64,000 nucleotides of DNA from Opitutus sp. ER46 (lineage in GTDB: Bacteria > Verrucomicrobiota > Verrucomicrobiia > Opitutales > Opitutaceae). The notes under the pieces were generated by a model. The model did not search any database and was not told where the DNA came from. It worked only from the letters and a program-made list of their open reading frames with translations. The translations under genes and the position numbers were made by a program. The stretch is taken from positions 354,617 to 418,616 of the forward strand of contig NZ_QAYX01000019.1 of assembly GCF_003054705.1 (NCBI RefSeq), given 5' to 3'. Position 1 is the first letter of the stretch; every line of letters begins with the position of its first letter. Positions 57,569-64,000 of this stretch are shown one piece after another.

Positions 57569-59098
57569 TCATTGCGCCACCAACTGGGGCGCTGCCCGGC
57601 GCTCCGGCGCCGGTGGCGGCACCGGCCCCGCAGGTGCCTTCGCGGCCGGCGCCGGCTCCCGCGCCGCCGCCGCCGCCACGCCAAAGAGCTCCGTCAACTG
57701 GTGCACCCCGCGACGGAGAATTTCAGCCTGCTCCGTCAACTCGCCGGACGCCTGGGTCTCGGCCCCGGCCGCCTCGACATTGCGCTGCACCACGCGGTCC
57801 ATCTCGCGGATCGCGGTGTAAATCTGCTGCACGCCCTCGCGCTGCTCGCCGCTGGCCGCGCTCACGTCGCCGATCAACTGGTCCACTTCGCGAACCTTCA
57901 TCACGATCGCCTCGAGGTGCGTGGCCACTTTGGCGCTGATCGCCACCCCTTCCTCGGTGCGATGGATCGTCCGCTCGATGTTGCCCGCGGTCTCCTTCGC
58001 CGCCGCCGCGCTGCGCTGCGCCAGCGCGCGCACCTCCTCCGCCACGACGGAAAATCCCGCGCCCGCCTCGCCCGCCCGCGCGGCTTCGACGGCCGCGTTG
58101 AGCGCGAGGATGTTCGTCTGGAAGGCAATGGTGTCGATCGTGCGCGTGATCTTCGCGATCTCGTCGCCGGCGGACTTGATGCCCTCCATCGCGCTGTTCA
58201 TCGCCCGCATCTCGCCCACGCCGCTGTCGGCCGCCACCCGCGCCTCGCGCGAGATGTCGGTCGCGCGCGCCGCGTTGGCCGCGTTGCGCTCCGCCACGTT
58301 GCCCATGTGCGCCAGCGCCGCATCGGTCTGCTTCAGCGCCGCCGCCTGCTGGCTTGAGCCCGCCGCCAAATGCTCGCTTCCGGTCGCCAGTCGCCCGGCC
58401 GTCTCCGCCACCCGCTCGGAGCCCCGCGTCAGGGTCGAGCTCAGCCCGCGCACGAGCCGGCGCATGCGCAGCACGATGAACGTCGCGATCGCCAGCGACA
58501 TGACCACGAGGGCCGCGGCCGCCAGCAGCGCCCCGCGTTCGCCGGAATGCGTCACCGCCGTGATGTGGCGACCGGCCGCGTCCGCCGTCGCCTTGTTGAA
58601 GTCGACGAGATCCTGCGTCGCCTTGAGATAGCCCACGGTCGCGTCCGTGCCCGGCCCACGCCACTGCGCCTCGGCCCCGCGTCGGTCACCTTCGCGCGCC
58701 AGCCGCAGCGCCTCGTTGCGCGCGACCCGATACTTCGCCTGCGCGTCGCGCACCGCCTCAAAGAGTTCCCGCTCCCGTGGGCTGGCGATCGCCGCTTCAT
58801 AGGCCTTGGCGATGCCGGCAAACTCGTCGCTCAGCCGCTTCAGTTCGCGCTCCGCGACCACCCGGTCGGCCGGATCCGTCCGGCTGAGGAAGTCGGAGAC
58901 CCAGAAGCCGTTCTGAGACACCGACGATTTCATGATCCCCACATAATAGAGCCCCGGCAGATGCCGCTCCGCCAGCCCCTCACTCTGCTTCCGGATCGCC
59001 ACCATGCGCGTCCACGTGAAGCCGCCGGCCGCAATCGCAATCACAATGATCACGGCGAACCCGAGGCTCACCCATTTGCCGATGGTGAAAGACTTCAT
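57569..59098 (-). CDS. Methyl-accepting chemotaxis protein
   Basis: 509 residues. Two membrane helices (about 8-28 and 188-210) flank a periplasmic four-helix-bundle sensor (4HB-type). The cytoplasmic part has the conserved signalling tip (EIAKITRTIDTIAFQTNILALNAAVEAARAGEAGAGFSVVAEEVRALAQRSA). No separate HAMP motif is obvious, and the C-terminus is Ala/Pro-rich without a CheR/CheB pentapeptide. It should signal to a CheA not in the window. The stimulus is unknown. Confidence 0.92.
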   Translation of the reverse strand: MKSFTIGKWVSLGFAVIIVIAIAAGGFTWTRMVAIRKQSEGLAERHLPGLYYVGIMKSSVSQNGFWVSDFLSRTDPADRVVAERELKRLSDEFAGIAKAYEAAIASPRERELFEAVRDAQAKYRVARNEALRLAREGDRRGAEAQWRGPGTDATVGYLKATQDLVDFNKATADAAGRHITAVTHSGERGALLAAAALVVMSLAIATFIVLRMRRLVRGLSSTLTRGSERVAETAGRLATGSEHLAAGSSQQAAALKQTDAALAHMGNVAERNAANAARATDISREARVAADSGVGEMRAMNSAMEGIKSAGDEIAKITRTIDTIAFQTNILALNAAVEAARAGEAGAGFSVVAEEVRALAQRSAAAAKETAGNIERTIHRTEEGVAISAKVATHLEAIVMKVREVDQLIGDVSAASGEQREGVQQIYTAIREMDRVVQRNVEAAGAETQASGELTEQAEILRRGVHQLTELFGVAAAAAREPAPAAKAPAGPVPPPAPERRAAPQLVAQ

Positions 59099-59289
59099 CG
59101 GGCGGATGCGGGCCGGGAAGGCACGCGCGGGCGTCTGATCCGGGTGGTAGGGGTCACGTACCGCTTAACGGCGCATCGCCAAGGAACTTAAGGCCAGTTG
59201 GATGCGGATAATTATGCGATTCCTTATCCTTTTGCGGACGGGACGCCGCTTCACCCGCTTCCGGGCGAAAACCGCTAGGGGTTCTGACC

Positions 59290-59305
59290 TACTCCTTTTG
59301 GCGTA
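59290..59305. promoter_or_regulatory. NarL/LuxR-like 7-2-7 site, copy 1
   Basis: TACTCCT-TT-TGGCGTA: inverted half-sites TACNCC...GGNGTA with a four-base centre. The left half matches the NarL heptamer TACYYMT. It lies within the 26-bp loop of the CCGCTA/TAGCGG repeat. Confidence 0.5.
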
Positions 59306-59364
59306 GCGGAAGGGGGTATCGGAAAACCTCCGAAGTCGCCGTCCGGCCAAGTCCCGAAAACCTT

Positions 59365-59380
59365 TACTCCAGTTGGCGTA
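59365..59380. promoter_or_regulatory. NarL/LuxR-like 7-2-7 site, copy 2
   Basis: TACTCCA-GT-TGGCGTA, matching copy 1 at 14 of 16 positions and 75 bp from it (about seven helical turns). It ends 36 bp before the ATG of the exported protein. The two sites imply control by a NarL/FixJ-type response regulator, none of which is in the window. Confidence 0.5.
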
Positions 59381-59416
59381 TTCAACTTTCAGACGTTTTC
59401 CGGCATACCTGGGCCC

Positions 59417-59860
59417 ATGAAATTCTCCCTCGTTACCCTCTCCCTGCTGCTCGCGCTCCCCGTTGCGGTGAGCGCCCAAAGCAAGGCGACCAAAACTTGG
59501 ATGAACGGCCGCGCCGTCACCATCGTCACCGACGTGACCACGCAGGCGCCCGCCGTCTGCCAGACCGCGATGGAGCAGGCGCTCGACCAGCAGGGCTGGC
59601 ACGACCAGATCTATCGCGCCACCGAAGGCGACAAGGCCTTCCTCATCGTGAGCCAGCGCGAGGAGGACGCCTGTTCGGTCAAGGAGGTGAAGGTCACGCT
59701 GTGGCGCGCGGTCTCCGTCCAGGGCAAGACCCACACCGAGTCCTGGGTGTACCGCCTCGCCCCGAGCGAAGTGAATCGCTTCCTCGACTCTGAACTTCGT
59801 TCGGTCGCGCTGCAGTTCACGTCGGCGCCGGTCAAGCTGCCGGAAAAGGCCAACTCCTAG
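59417..59860 (+). CDS. Small exported protein of unknown function
   Basis: 147 residues. Signal peptide MKFSLVTLSLLLALPVAVSAQ, mature region of about 127 residues with two cysteines (AVCQTAM, EEDACSVKEV) that could form a disulfide in the periplasm. Mostly predicted mixed alpha/beta (KAFLIVSQ, VKVTLWRAVSV, ALQFTSAP). No family recognised. Its leader carries two NarL-like sites and it is closed by a strong terminator at 59890, so it is a separately regulated single gene. Confidence 0.75.
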   Translation: MKFSLVTLSLLLALPVAVSAQSKATKTWMNGRAVTIVTDVTTQAPAVCQTAMEQALDQQGWHDQIYRATEGDKAFLIVSQREEDACSVKEVKVTLWRAVSVQGKTHTESWVYRLAPSEVNRFLDSELRSVALQFTSAPVKLPEKANS

Positions 59861-59889
59861 TTTTTCGCTGATCTTGCTCTTGTCCGCCC

Positions 59890-59919
59890 GGAGCCCCCGA
59901 CCGAGGGGGCTCCTTTTTT
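59890..59919 (+). terminator. Strong intrinsic terminator
   Basis: GGAGCCCCC and GGGGGCTCC, a perfect 9-bp GC stem with a six-base loop, followed by TTTTTT. It terminates the small exported-protein transcript. Confidence 0.93.
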
Positions 59920-60014
59920 ACGCCGTCTGCGTCCGTCCCCGATCCCAGCACCCGGAGCCCGCCGCCGGGGAAGAGCTTGTCCTGCCCCACCCCGACTGGC
60001 AGGCTGCCGCCTGC

Positions 60015-60617
60015 GTGAACACGCCAAGGACATTGCTGGTCTGCGCCGGCTTGGCCGCCGCGCTGACGGTCCCAGTCACCCCGCTCGCCGCCGCTGGAGC
60101 GGAGTCGCTTTCCTCTCCAATCCTTCGTCTCCCTGAAGCGCCTCGCCCGACCGTCACGCCCCGTTCCCGTCCCCGCCTGATTACGCACGATATGGCCGAC
60201 GGCCTCGCCCGCTCGCGTCCGCCCGTGACCGCCCCGAACGCGCCCGACGCGCTCCGGTTCGATGCGCCGACGGCCGAGACCGCCGACCCGACCGGGGACG
60301 GCATCATCGAGCTGCCGCGTTTCTTCGTGCCGGAGACGCGTCTGCGGATTCCATCCGAGGAAGCGGTGCTCACCTCGCGGGGCGTGGCGGACATCGCGAT
60401 GAAGCGGTACATCTCCGAACTCGATCACGCGTTGAATCGCTTCACCCTGCCGCTCTTCGGCACCTCGCGCGAGGCCCACGCCACCGCCATGTACCGGGAA
60501 GACGAACGCCTGCGAAAGCTGAAGGAGCTCGGCGACCTCGTGGGGCTGCTGAGCCTGGGCAACTCCAGCGGCGCCCCTCGGGCCCGGCGCGAAGCCGCCC
60601 GGTTCTCCCTCCGCTGA
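60015..60617 (+). CDS. Exported protein of unknown function
   Basis: About 200 residues from a GTG start at 60015 that gives a good signal sequence (VNTPRTLLVCAGLAAALTVPVTPLAAAGA). The rest is charged, with IELPRFFVPETRLRIPSEEAVLTSRGVADIAMKRYISELDHALNRFTLPLFGTSREAHATAMYREDERLRKLKELGDLVGLL as the most conserved-looking part (probably helical). No family recognised. The longer reading frame from 59874 starts within the terminator and is unlikely. It converges on the TPR gene. Confidence 0.7.
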   Translation: MNTPRTLLVCAGLAAALTVPVTPLAAAGAESLSSPILRLPEAPRPTVTPRSRPRLITHDMADGLARSRPPVTAPNAPDALRFDAPTAETADPTGDGIIELPRFFVPETRLRIPSEEAVLTSRGVADIAMKRYISELDHALNRFTLPLFGTSREAHATAMYREDERLRKLKELGDLVGLLSLGNSSGAPRARREAARFSLR

Positions 60618-60642
60618 GCGCCCGGGTCGCGCCTCCCCGCCC

Positions 60643-62901
60643 CTAATCCAGCCCCAGCTGCGCCCGAGCCCGCGCGCGATTCTTCCGCGCATCGTCAAGG
60701 TCGGGCGCCAGGCGCACCGCCTCCTCGAAATGCGGCAGCGCTTCCCGCACGCGCCCCAGGCGCGCCAGCGCAAGCCCCAGGTTGTTGTGCGCCAGCGCGT
60801 GCTCCGGGTTCAGCGTCAACACGTGCTCGTACCGCGCCACCGCCTCAGGCAATCGCTCCGCCGTCAGCAGCGCGTTGCCGAGATTGTTGTGTGCCTCGGC
60901 GTAGTCGGGCTGCAGGCGGATTGCCTCCTCGTACTCCGCAATTGCCTCGGGGAGCCGACCCAGCGCCGTCAGCACCATCGCCCGGCCATGATGCACGGTC
61001 GCCGATGTCCGTCGCTCCGCCACCGCGGCGTCCATCGCCGCGAGCGCCTCGGCGGGATGGCCCTGCAACAGGAGCAGGTTGCCCCAGCTCACCTGCGTCT
61101 CGCCATCTCGAGGCCGGAGCGCCGCGCCTCGTGCAAATGCCGCCTGCGCCTCCGCCAGCCGGCCCTGCCGCACCCGCGCGCCCGCCAGGTTGAGCCACGC
61201 GTCCCCATACCCCTCCTCCAACTTGATCGCGGTCTCAAATTGCCGGATCGCCTCGTCGATCCGGTTCAACTGCAGGAGCGCCTCGCCGTAGTCATTGTAC
61301 GCAGTAACCATCACCGGACTCAGACGGAGCGCCTCGACATAATACGGCAGCGCCTCCACCGGCCGCCCCAATCGCACCAGCGCCAGTCCGACGTAGTAGT
61401 AAGCAGTGCCGGTCCGCGATTGGTACCGCAGCGCCAGCCGAAACACCTCGAGCGCCTCGGCCGGCCGGCCCGCATCTAGCAGCGACAACCCCATGTTCCC
61501 AAGCGCGGGAATGTGCCGTGGGTTCAGCTCGAGCGCGCGGCGGTGCGCCGCCACCGCCTCGGTTTCCCGGCCCGCCTCCCGCAACGCCGCGCCCAAGCTG
61601 GCGTAAGCCACCGCATTATTGGGCCGCTTCGCAACCGTATCGCTCCACAGCGTCACCGCGCTGGCGTACGCCCGATTCCGCGCCGCCGTGAGCACGCCCA
61701 GCCCCACGACAAGCGCCGCGACCCCGATCGCAAGCCGCCGCCAGGAAACCCAGGCCGCCAACGGCACGATCAGGCACAGCCCGGCCGCCAGCGGAAGGTA
61801 CATCCGATGCTCCACGATGTACTGCGTCGTCCCCGGCACGAGGCACGTCGGCGCCAGCACGGCCCACCCCAGTACGGCTGGCACACTCCACGCCCGCCGC
61901 CGCCACACGCCCCAGGCCGTGGCACCTAATGCCCCGAACACCAACGCGGCCTGGGCAAAATACAGCGCATCGAACCGCGCCGTGACCGGGCCGTACTCAA
62001 AAATCAGCGGATATGGCCAGACGCTGAGCCCGAGGTACCGCGCCAGCGCTGGCACTTGGGTCGCAAGGTAGCCGAACGCCTCGACGCCGACCCCCATCCC
62101 CGCCGAACCGCCGCGATTGCCCCCGGTACTTGCCACGAGGTAAGCTAGCACCCCCCATGTGGCCGCCAGCGCCAGGTAGAACCGGCGGCGCGCCCGCCAC
62201 GCCGCGCCGAAACCGCCGCTCACATAGGTTCGATCGTAGAGCAGCACCAGCAAAGGCGCCGAAACCATGTTTTCCTTCGTCGCCATCCCGAGCAGACACG
62301 CCACCCAGGCCAGCACCAACCATCGCCCCGGCTTCGCCGCCTCCACGCTCCGGCTGAACGCATAGAGCACGAGCAGGTACCAGAGCGCCATCAGCGACTC
62401 CGCCCGCTGCACGATATAGGTCACCGCTTCCGTGTGGAGCGGATGTACGGCCCACAACGCCGCCGCCGCCAGGGCGATCGACCCCGCGGCGTCCCCCAGC
62501 CGCGCGCCAAGCGGCAGCCGGGCAAGCGTTCGTCGCACCAGACCGAAGAACGTCAACGCCGCCGCCAGATGGATCGCGATATTGACCGCATGGTACCCTC
62601 GGGCATCCAGCCGCCCCGCCGCAAAGTTGAGCGCGAACGAGAAATTCAGGACCGGCCGCCCGCTGGCCGTCGCGCCGTCTCCCGGCGTCTGCAGCAACGC
62701 GGTCGGCGGCCACAGGGTTCGGATCGTCGGGTTGTACACAACCGACTCGCGGTCGTCGTACACAAACGGACCGTTCAGACTGTTCGCATACGCGAGCGCC
62801 ACCACCAGCAGCAGGACCAGCGCCCCAAGCCAGCCGACACGGGCATCCACGGCCGGTGAGGATCCGCACCTGGTTGGGTTAGCTTCGAGCGAAGATGACA
62901 C
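60643..62901 (-). CDS. TMTC-like membrane protein with TPR repeats
   Basis: 752 residues from a GTG start. The N-terminal half has about ten hydrophobic segments and the sequence VYDDRESVVYNPTIRTLWPPTALLQTPG and ARGYHAVNIAIHLAAALTFFGLVRRTL, which resemble the YDD and HxxN...H motifs of TMTC/PMT-like O-mannosyltransferases. The C-terminal half has about nine TPR repeats (for example AVAYASLGAALREAGRETEAVAAHRRALELNP). TMTC proteins glycosylate cadherins in animals; in bacteria this combination is common but unassigned. Glycosyl transfer across the membrane is an inference from fold. Confidence 0.8.
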   Translation of the reverse strand: MSSSLEANPTRCGSSPAVDARVGWLGALVLLLVVALAYANSLNGPFVYDDRESVVYNPTIRTLWPPTALLQTPGDGATASGRPVLNFSFALNFAAGRLDARGYHAVNIAIHLAAALTFFGLVRRTLARLPLGARLGDAAGSIALAAAALWAVHPLHTEAVTYIVQRAESLMALWYLLVLYAFSRSVEAAKPGRWLVLAWVACLLGMATKENMVSAPLLVLLYDRTYVSGGFGAAWRARRRFYLALAATWGVLAYLVASTGGNRGGSAGMGVGVEAFGYLATQVPALARYLGLSVWPYPLIFEYGPVTARFDALYFAQAALVFGALGATAWGVWRRRAWSVPAVLGWAVLAPTCLVPGTTQYIVEHRMYLPLAAGLCLIVPLAAWVSWRRLAIGVAALVVGLGVLTAARNRAYASAVTLWSDTVAKRPNNAVAYASLGAALREAGRETEAVAAHRRALELNPRHIPALGNMGLSLLDAGRPAEALEVFRLALRYQSRTGTAYYYVGLALVRLGRPVEALPYYVEALRLSPVMVTAYNDYGEALLQLNRIDEAIRQFETAIKLEEGYGDAWLNLAGARVRQGRLAEAQAAFARGAALRPRDGETQVSWGNLLLLQGHPAEALAAMDAAVAERRTSATVHHGRAMVLTALGRLPEAIAEYEEAIRLQPDYAEAHNNLGNALLTAERLPEAVARYEHVLTLNPEHALAHNNLGLALARLGRVREALPHFEEAVRLAPDLDDARKNRARARAQLGLD

Positions 62902-62970
62902 GCCGCTCCAGCAAGCGATGTCCGCTGCCCGAGTAAACGCGGAATTCGGGCGGCCGGGCCGCCAATATAC

Positions 62971-63006
62971 AAAAACGGCGGCGCCGCCGATAGGCTCCGC
63001 CGCCGT
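62971..63006 (-). terminator. Intrinsic terminator for the DUF350 gene
   Basis: Read on the minus strand, ACGGCGGCG and CGCCGCCGT pair around a 14-base loop, followed by TTTTTG. It lies between the DUF350 stop (63032) and the start of the TPR gene (62901). Confidence 0.75.
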
Positions 63007-63031
63007 GGTCAGAAAGGGAGGGCCGTCGGGC

Positions 63032-63685
63032 TTACGCCATGAACGCCGTGACGAGCGCGTTCAGGAAGAGCGACACGCCGGACCCGATGCCCGTGACACC
63101 CGCCGCCACTAGGCTCGAGACGCCGATCATGATGCCGCAGTAGATCACGCCGATCGCGGCGTTGTTGGCCTTGAACTCCGCCTTTTCGTCGATGCCGACG
63201 GTCAGCTTGTCCATCACCCGGAACACGACGGTGATCGCGAAGCTCGCCACGGCGATCGCGACGAAGAGGTTGATGACGCCCGCCACGAGGCCGATCACCC
63301 CGTTCAGCACCCCGCTGGCGCCGAGCGTGAGCAGCGAGCGGGTCATCGCGTCGATGCCGCCGGAGATCACCCGCGTGTACGAGATCACGACCCCGGCCGC
63401 GAGCAGCGCGACCGCGACGTTCTTCGCCTTGATCTCGCCCCAGATGTCGATGCCGCCGAGCAGGCGGGACAGAAGGGCCAGGCCCTTGTTGATGGAGAAG
63501 GCGGCTAGGCTGAGGCCGACCACCAGTTGGATGACGCCGAGCAGCAGCCCGCCGAGCGAGCCGCCCACGCCCGCCCAGGGACTGGAGGACGTCGCTTCCG
63601 CGGCGTGCGCGGCAGTGGCCGTCGAGGCCACCACGGCGACGAGAATAAGAGACTTCAGCACTTGGCCAAAGATACGGTTTTTCAT
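63032..63685 (-). CDS. DUF350 family membrane protein (tandem duplicated)
   Basis: 217 residues. Signal-like start MKNRIFGQVLKSLILVAVVASTATAAHAA, then two tandem DUF350 units, each with three membrane segments: unit 1 about 46-110 (GGLLLGVIQLVVGLSLAAFSINKGLALLSR, EIKAKNVAVALLAAGVVISYTRVI) and unit 2 about 126-215 (GLVAGVINLFVAIAVASFAITVVFRVMDK, EFKANNAAIGVIYCGIMIGVSSLV). KAKN/KANN after the basic loop is the repeated motif. The ATG at 63685 is favoured over the longer frame. The role of DUF350 is unknown; some are linked to glutathione-synthase-like genes, absent here. Confidence 0.8.
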   Translation of the reverse strand: MKNRIFGQVLKSLILVAVVASTATAAHAAEATSSSPWAGVGGSLGGLLLGVIQLVVGLSLAAFSINKGLALLSRLLGGIDIWGEIKAKNVAVALLAAGVVISYTRVISGGIDAMTRSLLTLGASGVLNGVIGLVAGVINLFVAIAVASFAITVVFRVMDKLTVGIDEKAEFKANNAAIGVIYCGIMIGVSSLVAAGVTGIGSGVSLFLNALVTAFMA

Positions 63686-64000
63686 GGCAAAGAGCCGATC
63701 CATGCCGCGCCGCGGCCCGGCAGGGCAATTCACAAACGTGCGTCGCGGATAGCGAAAATTCTTGCGCCACCGCCGGCGATTCCCGGGCCCGAAAAGTCCC
63801 GGCGGACGCATTTCAAGCCAGAACGCATTGCGCCGGGCGGCGCCGGAGAAATGCGAAACGGGGTAGCGCCGACTCCGGCCGGGATCCGCCGGCCGCGTCG
63901 CCAGGGTTTGGTATTCCGGATCCGGATCCGGATTCAGCCTGCTATGAGGCCGATTACGGCAAGCGCAAAAAGTCCGCCCGCGGCGCACGAGTAGTGCGCA
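63686..64000. other. Intergenic end of window
   Basis: 315 bp upstream of the DUF350 gene. I see no gene on either strand apart from the frame that continues the DUF350 leader. It holds a palindromic TCCGGA triplet (63915-63932). Confidence 0.5.
63915..63932. repeat. Triple TCCGGA palindrome
   Basis: Three tandem TCCGGA units form an almost perfect palindrome (20 of 22 bases between 63913 and 63934). Each hexamer is self-complementary. It shares the TCCGGA core with the three repeats at 4653-4711, but the flanks differ. Confidence 0.7.

Larger units (their letters stand above)
59099..59416. other. Divergent intergenic region upstream of the chemoreceptor and an exported protein
   Basis: 318 bp holding two related palindromic sites (59290 and 59365, listed separately) and a CCGCTA-N26-TAGCGG inverted repeat (59272-59309). 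An AT-rich stretch (59206-59232) is the most promoter-like for the chemoreceptor. No gene. Confidence 0.5.

Noticed and set aside
59099..59416. A cyclic-di-GMP or other riboswitch in the leader of the exported protein
   Set aside because: I compared it by eye with the GEMM-type core (GACGCAAAGCC-like) and found no match; the paired 16-mers fit DNA sites better.

Overview
The window is a high-GC chromosomal segment from a Gram-negative bacterium. Several features point to one with an outer membrane: a heptose-1-phosphate nucleotidyltransferase for LPS core, a TolC/MFP/RND tripartite efflux operon, a TonB C-terminal domain, and Tat and lipoprotein signals. The gene mix (FtsK next to a RodZ-like protein, DUF350, AIM24 and DUF4199 proteins, a TMTC-like TPR protein, several LysR regulators, GH43, short hexanucleotide arrays) and the rarity of Shine-Dalgarno sequences suggest a verrucomicrobial lineage such as Opitutaceae. 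That assignment is an inference from content; no rRNA is present. I found no tRNA, rRNA, CRISPR array, prophage or intact insertion sequence, and the segment reads as ordinary chromosome.

Layout. 1-4.5 kb (minus strand): the end of an RRM RNA-binding protein, two overlapping receiver-only response regulators, a YdeI-family protein, prmA, purN and rfaE2. A candidate promoter and three spaced repeats lie upstream of rfaE2. 4.9-9.3 kb: an exported LTxxQ-like protein, then dnaJ, grpE and manA on the minus strand. 9.4-18.2 kb (plus): ftsK, a RodZ-like gene, an aldose epimerase, a TatA/B gene overlapping a small Smr gene, a secreted NPP-type phosphodiesterase, and AIM24 and DUF4199 proteins. 18.3-19.5 kb: a tiny membrane protein divergent from an OxyR-type LysR regulator that lacks the redox cysteines; between them lies a near-perfect OxyR-type tetrad operator. 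19.6-26 kb: a U32 peptidase, a DUF883 protein and a KinB/AlgB-like sensor kinase and sigma-54 activator pair.

26-31.7 kb: an adenylate-kinase-like protein with a long extra C-terminal region, and a catabolic cluster (MFS transporter and DapA/NanA-family lyase, divergent from an aldehyde dehydrogenase) with a palindromic operator between. 31.8-40.3 kb: ppk1, a membrane protein, a Tat-exported metallophosphoesterase, ychJ, an RmlD-like reductase and a Sel1-repeat/TonB fusion. 40.6-45 kb: a GH43 enzyme, a D-lactate-type dehydrogenase and a UroD-like protein. 45-53 kb: a LysR regulator divergent from a tolC/MFP/RND operon, with a textbook T-N11-A box placed for activation, followed by a second LysR. 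53-64 kb: a large hybrid sensor kinase, another LysR, a chemoreceptor, two small exported proteins, a TMTC-like TPR membrane protein and a DUF350 protein.

The most unusual material is regulatory or repetitive: the OxyR-type operator controlled by a cysteine-altered regulator, the three spaced repeats upstream of rfaE2, paired hexamer arrays able to fold back on themselves, a dispersed repeat that supplies a stop codon, and paired NarL-like sites upstream of an exported protein. I saw no clear novel defence or mobile system.
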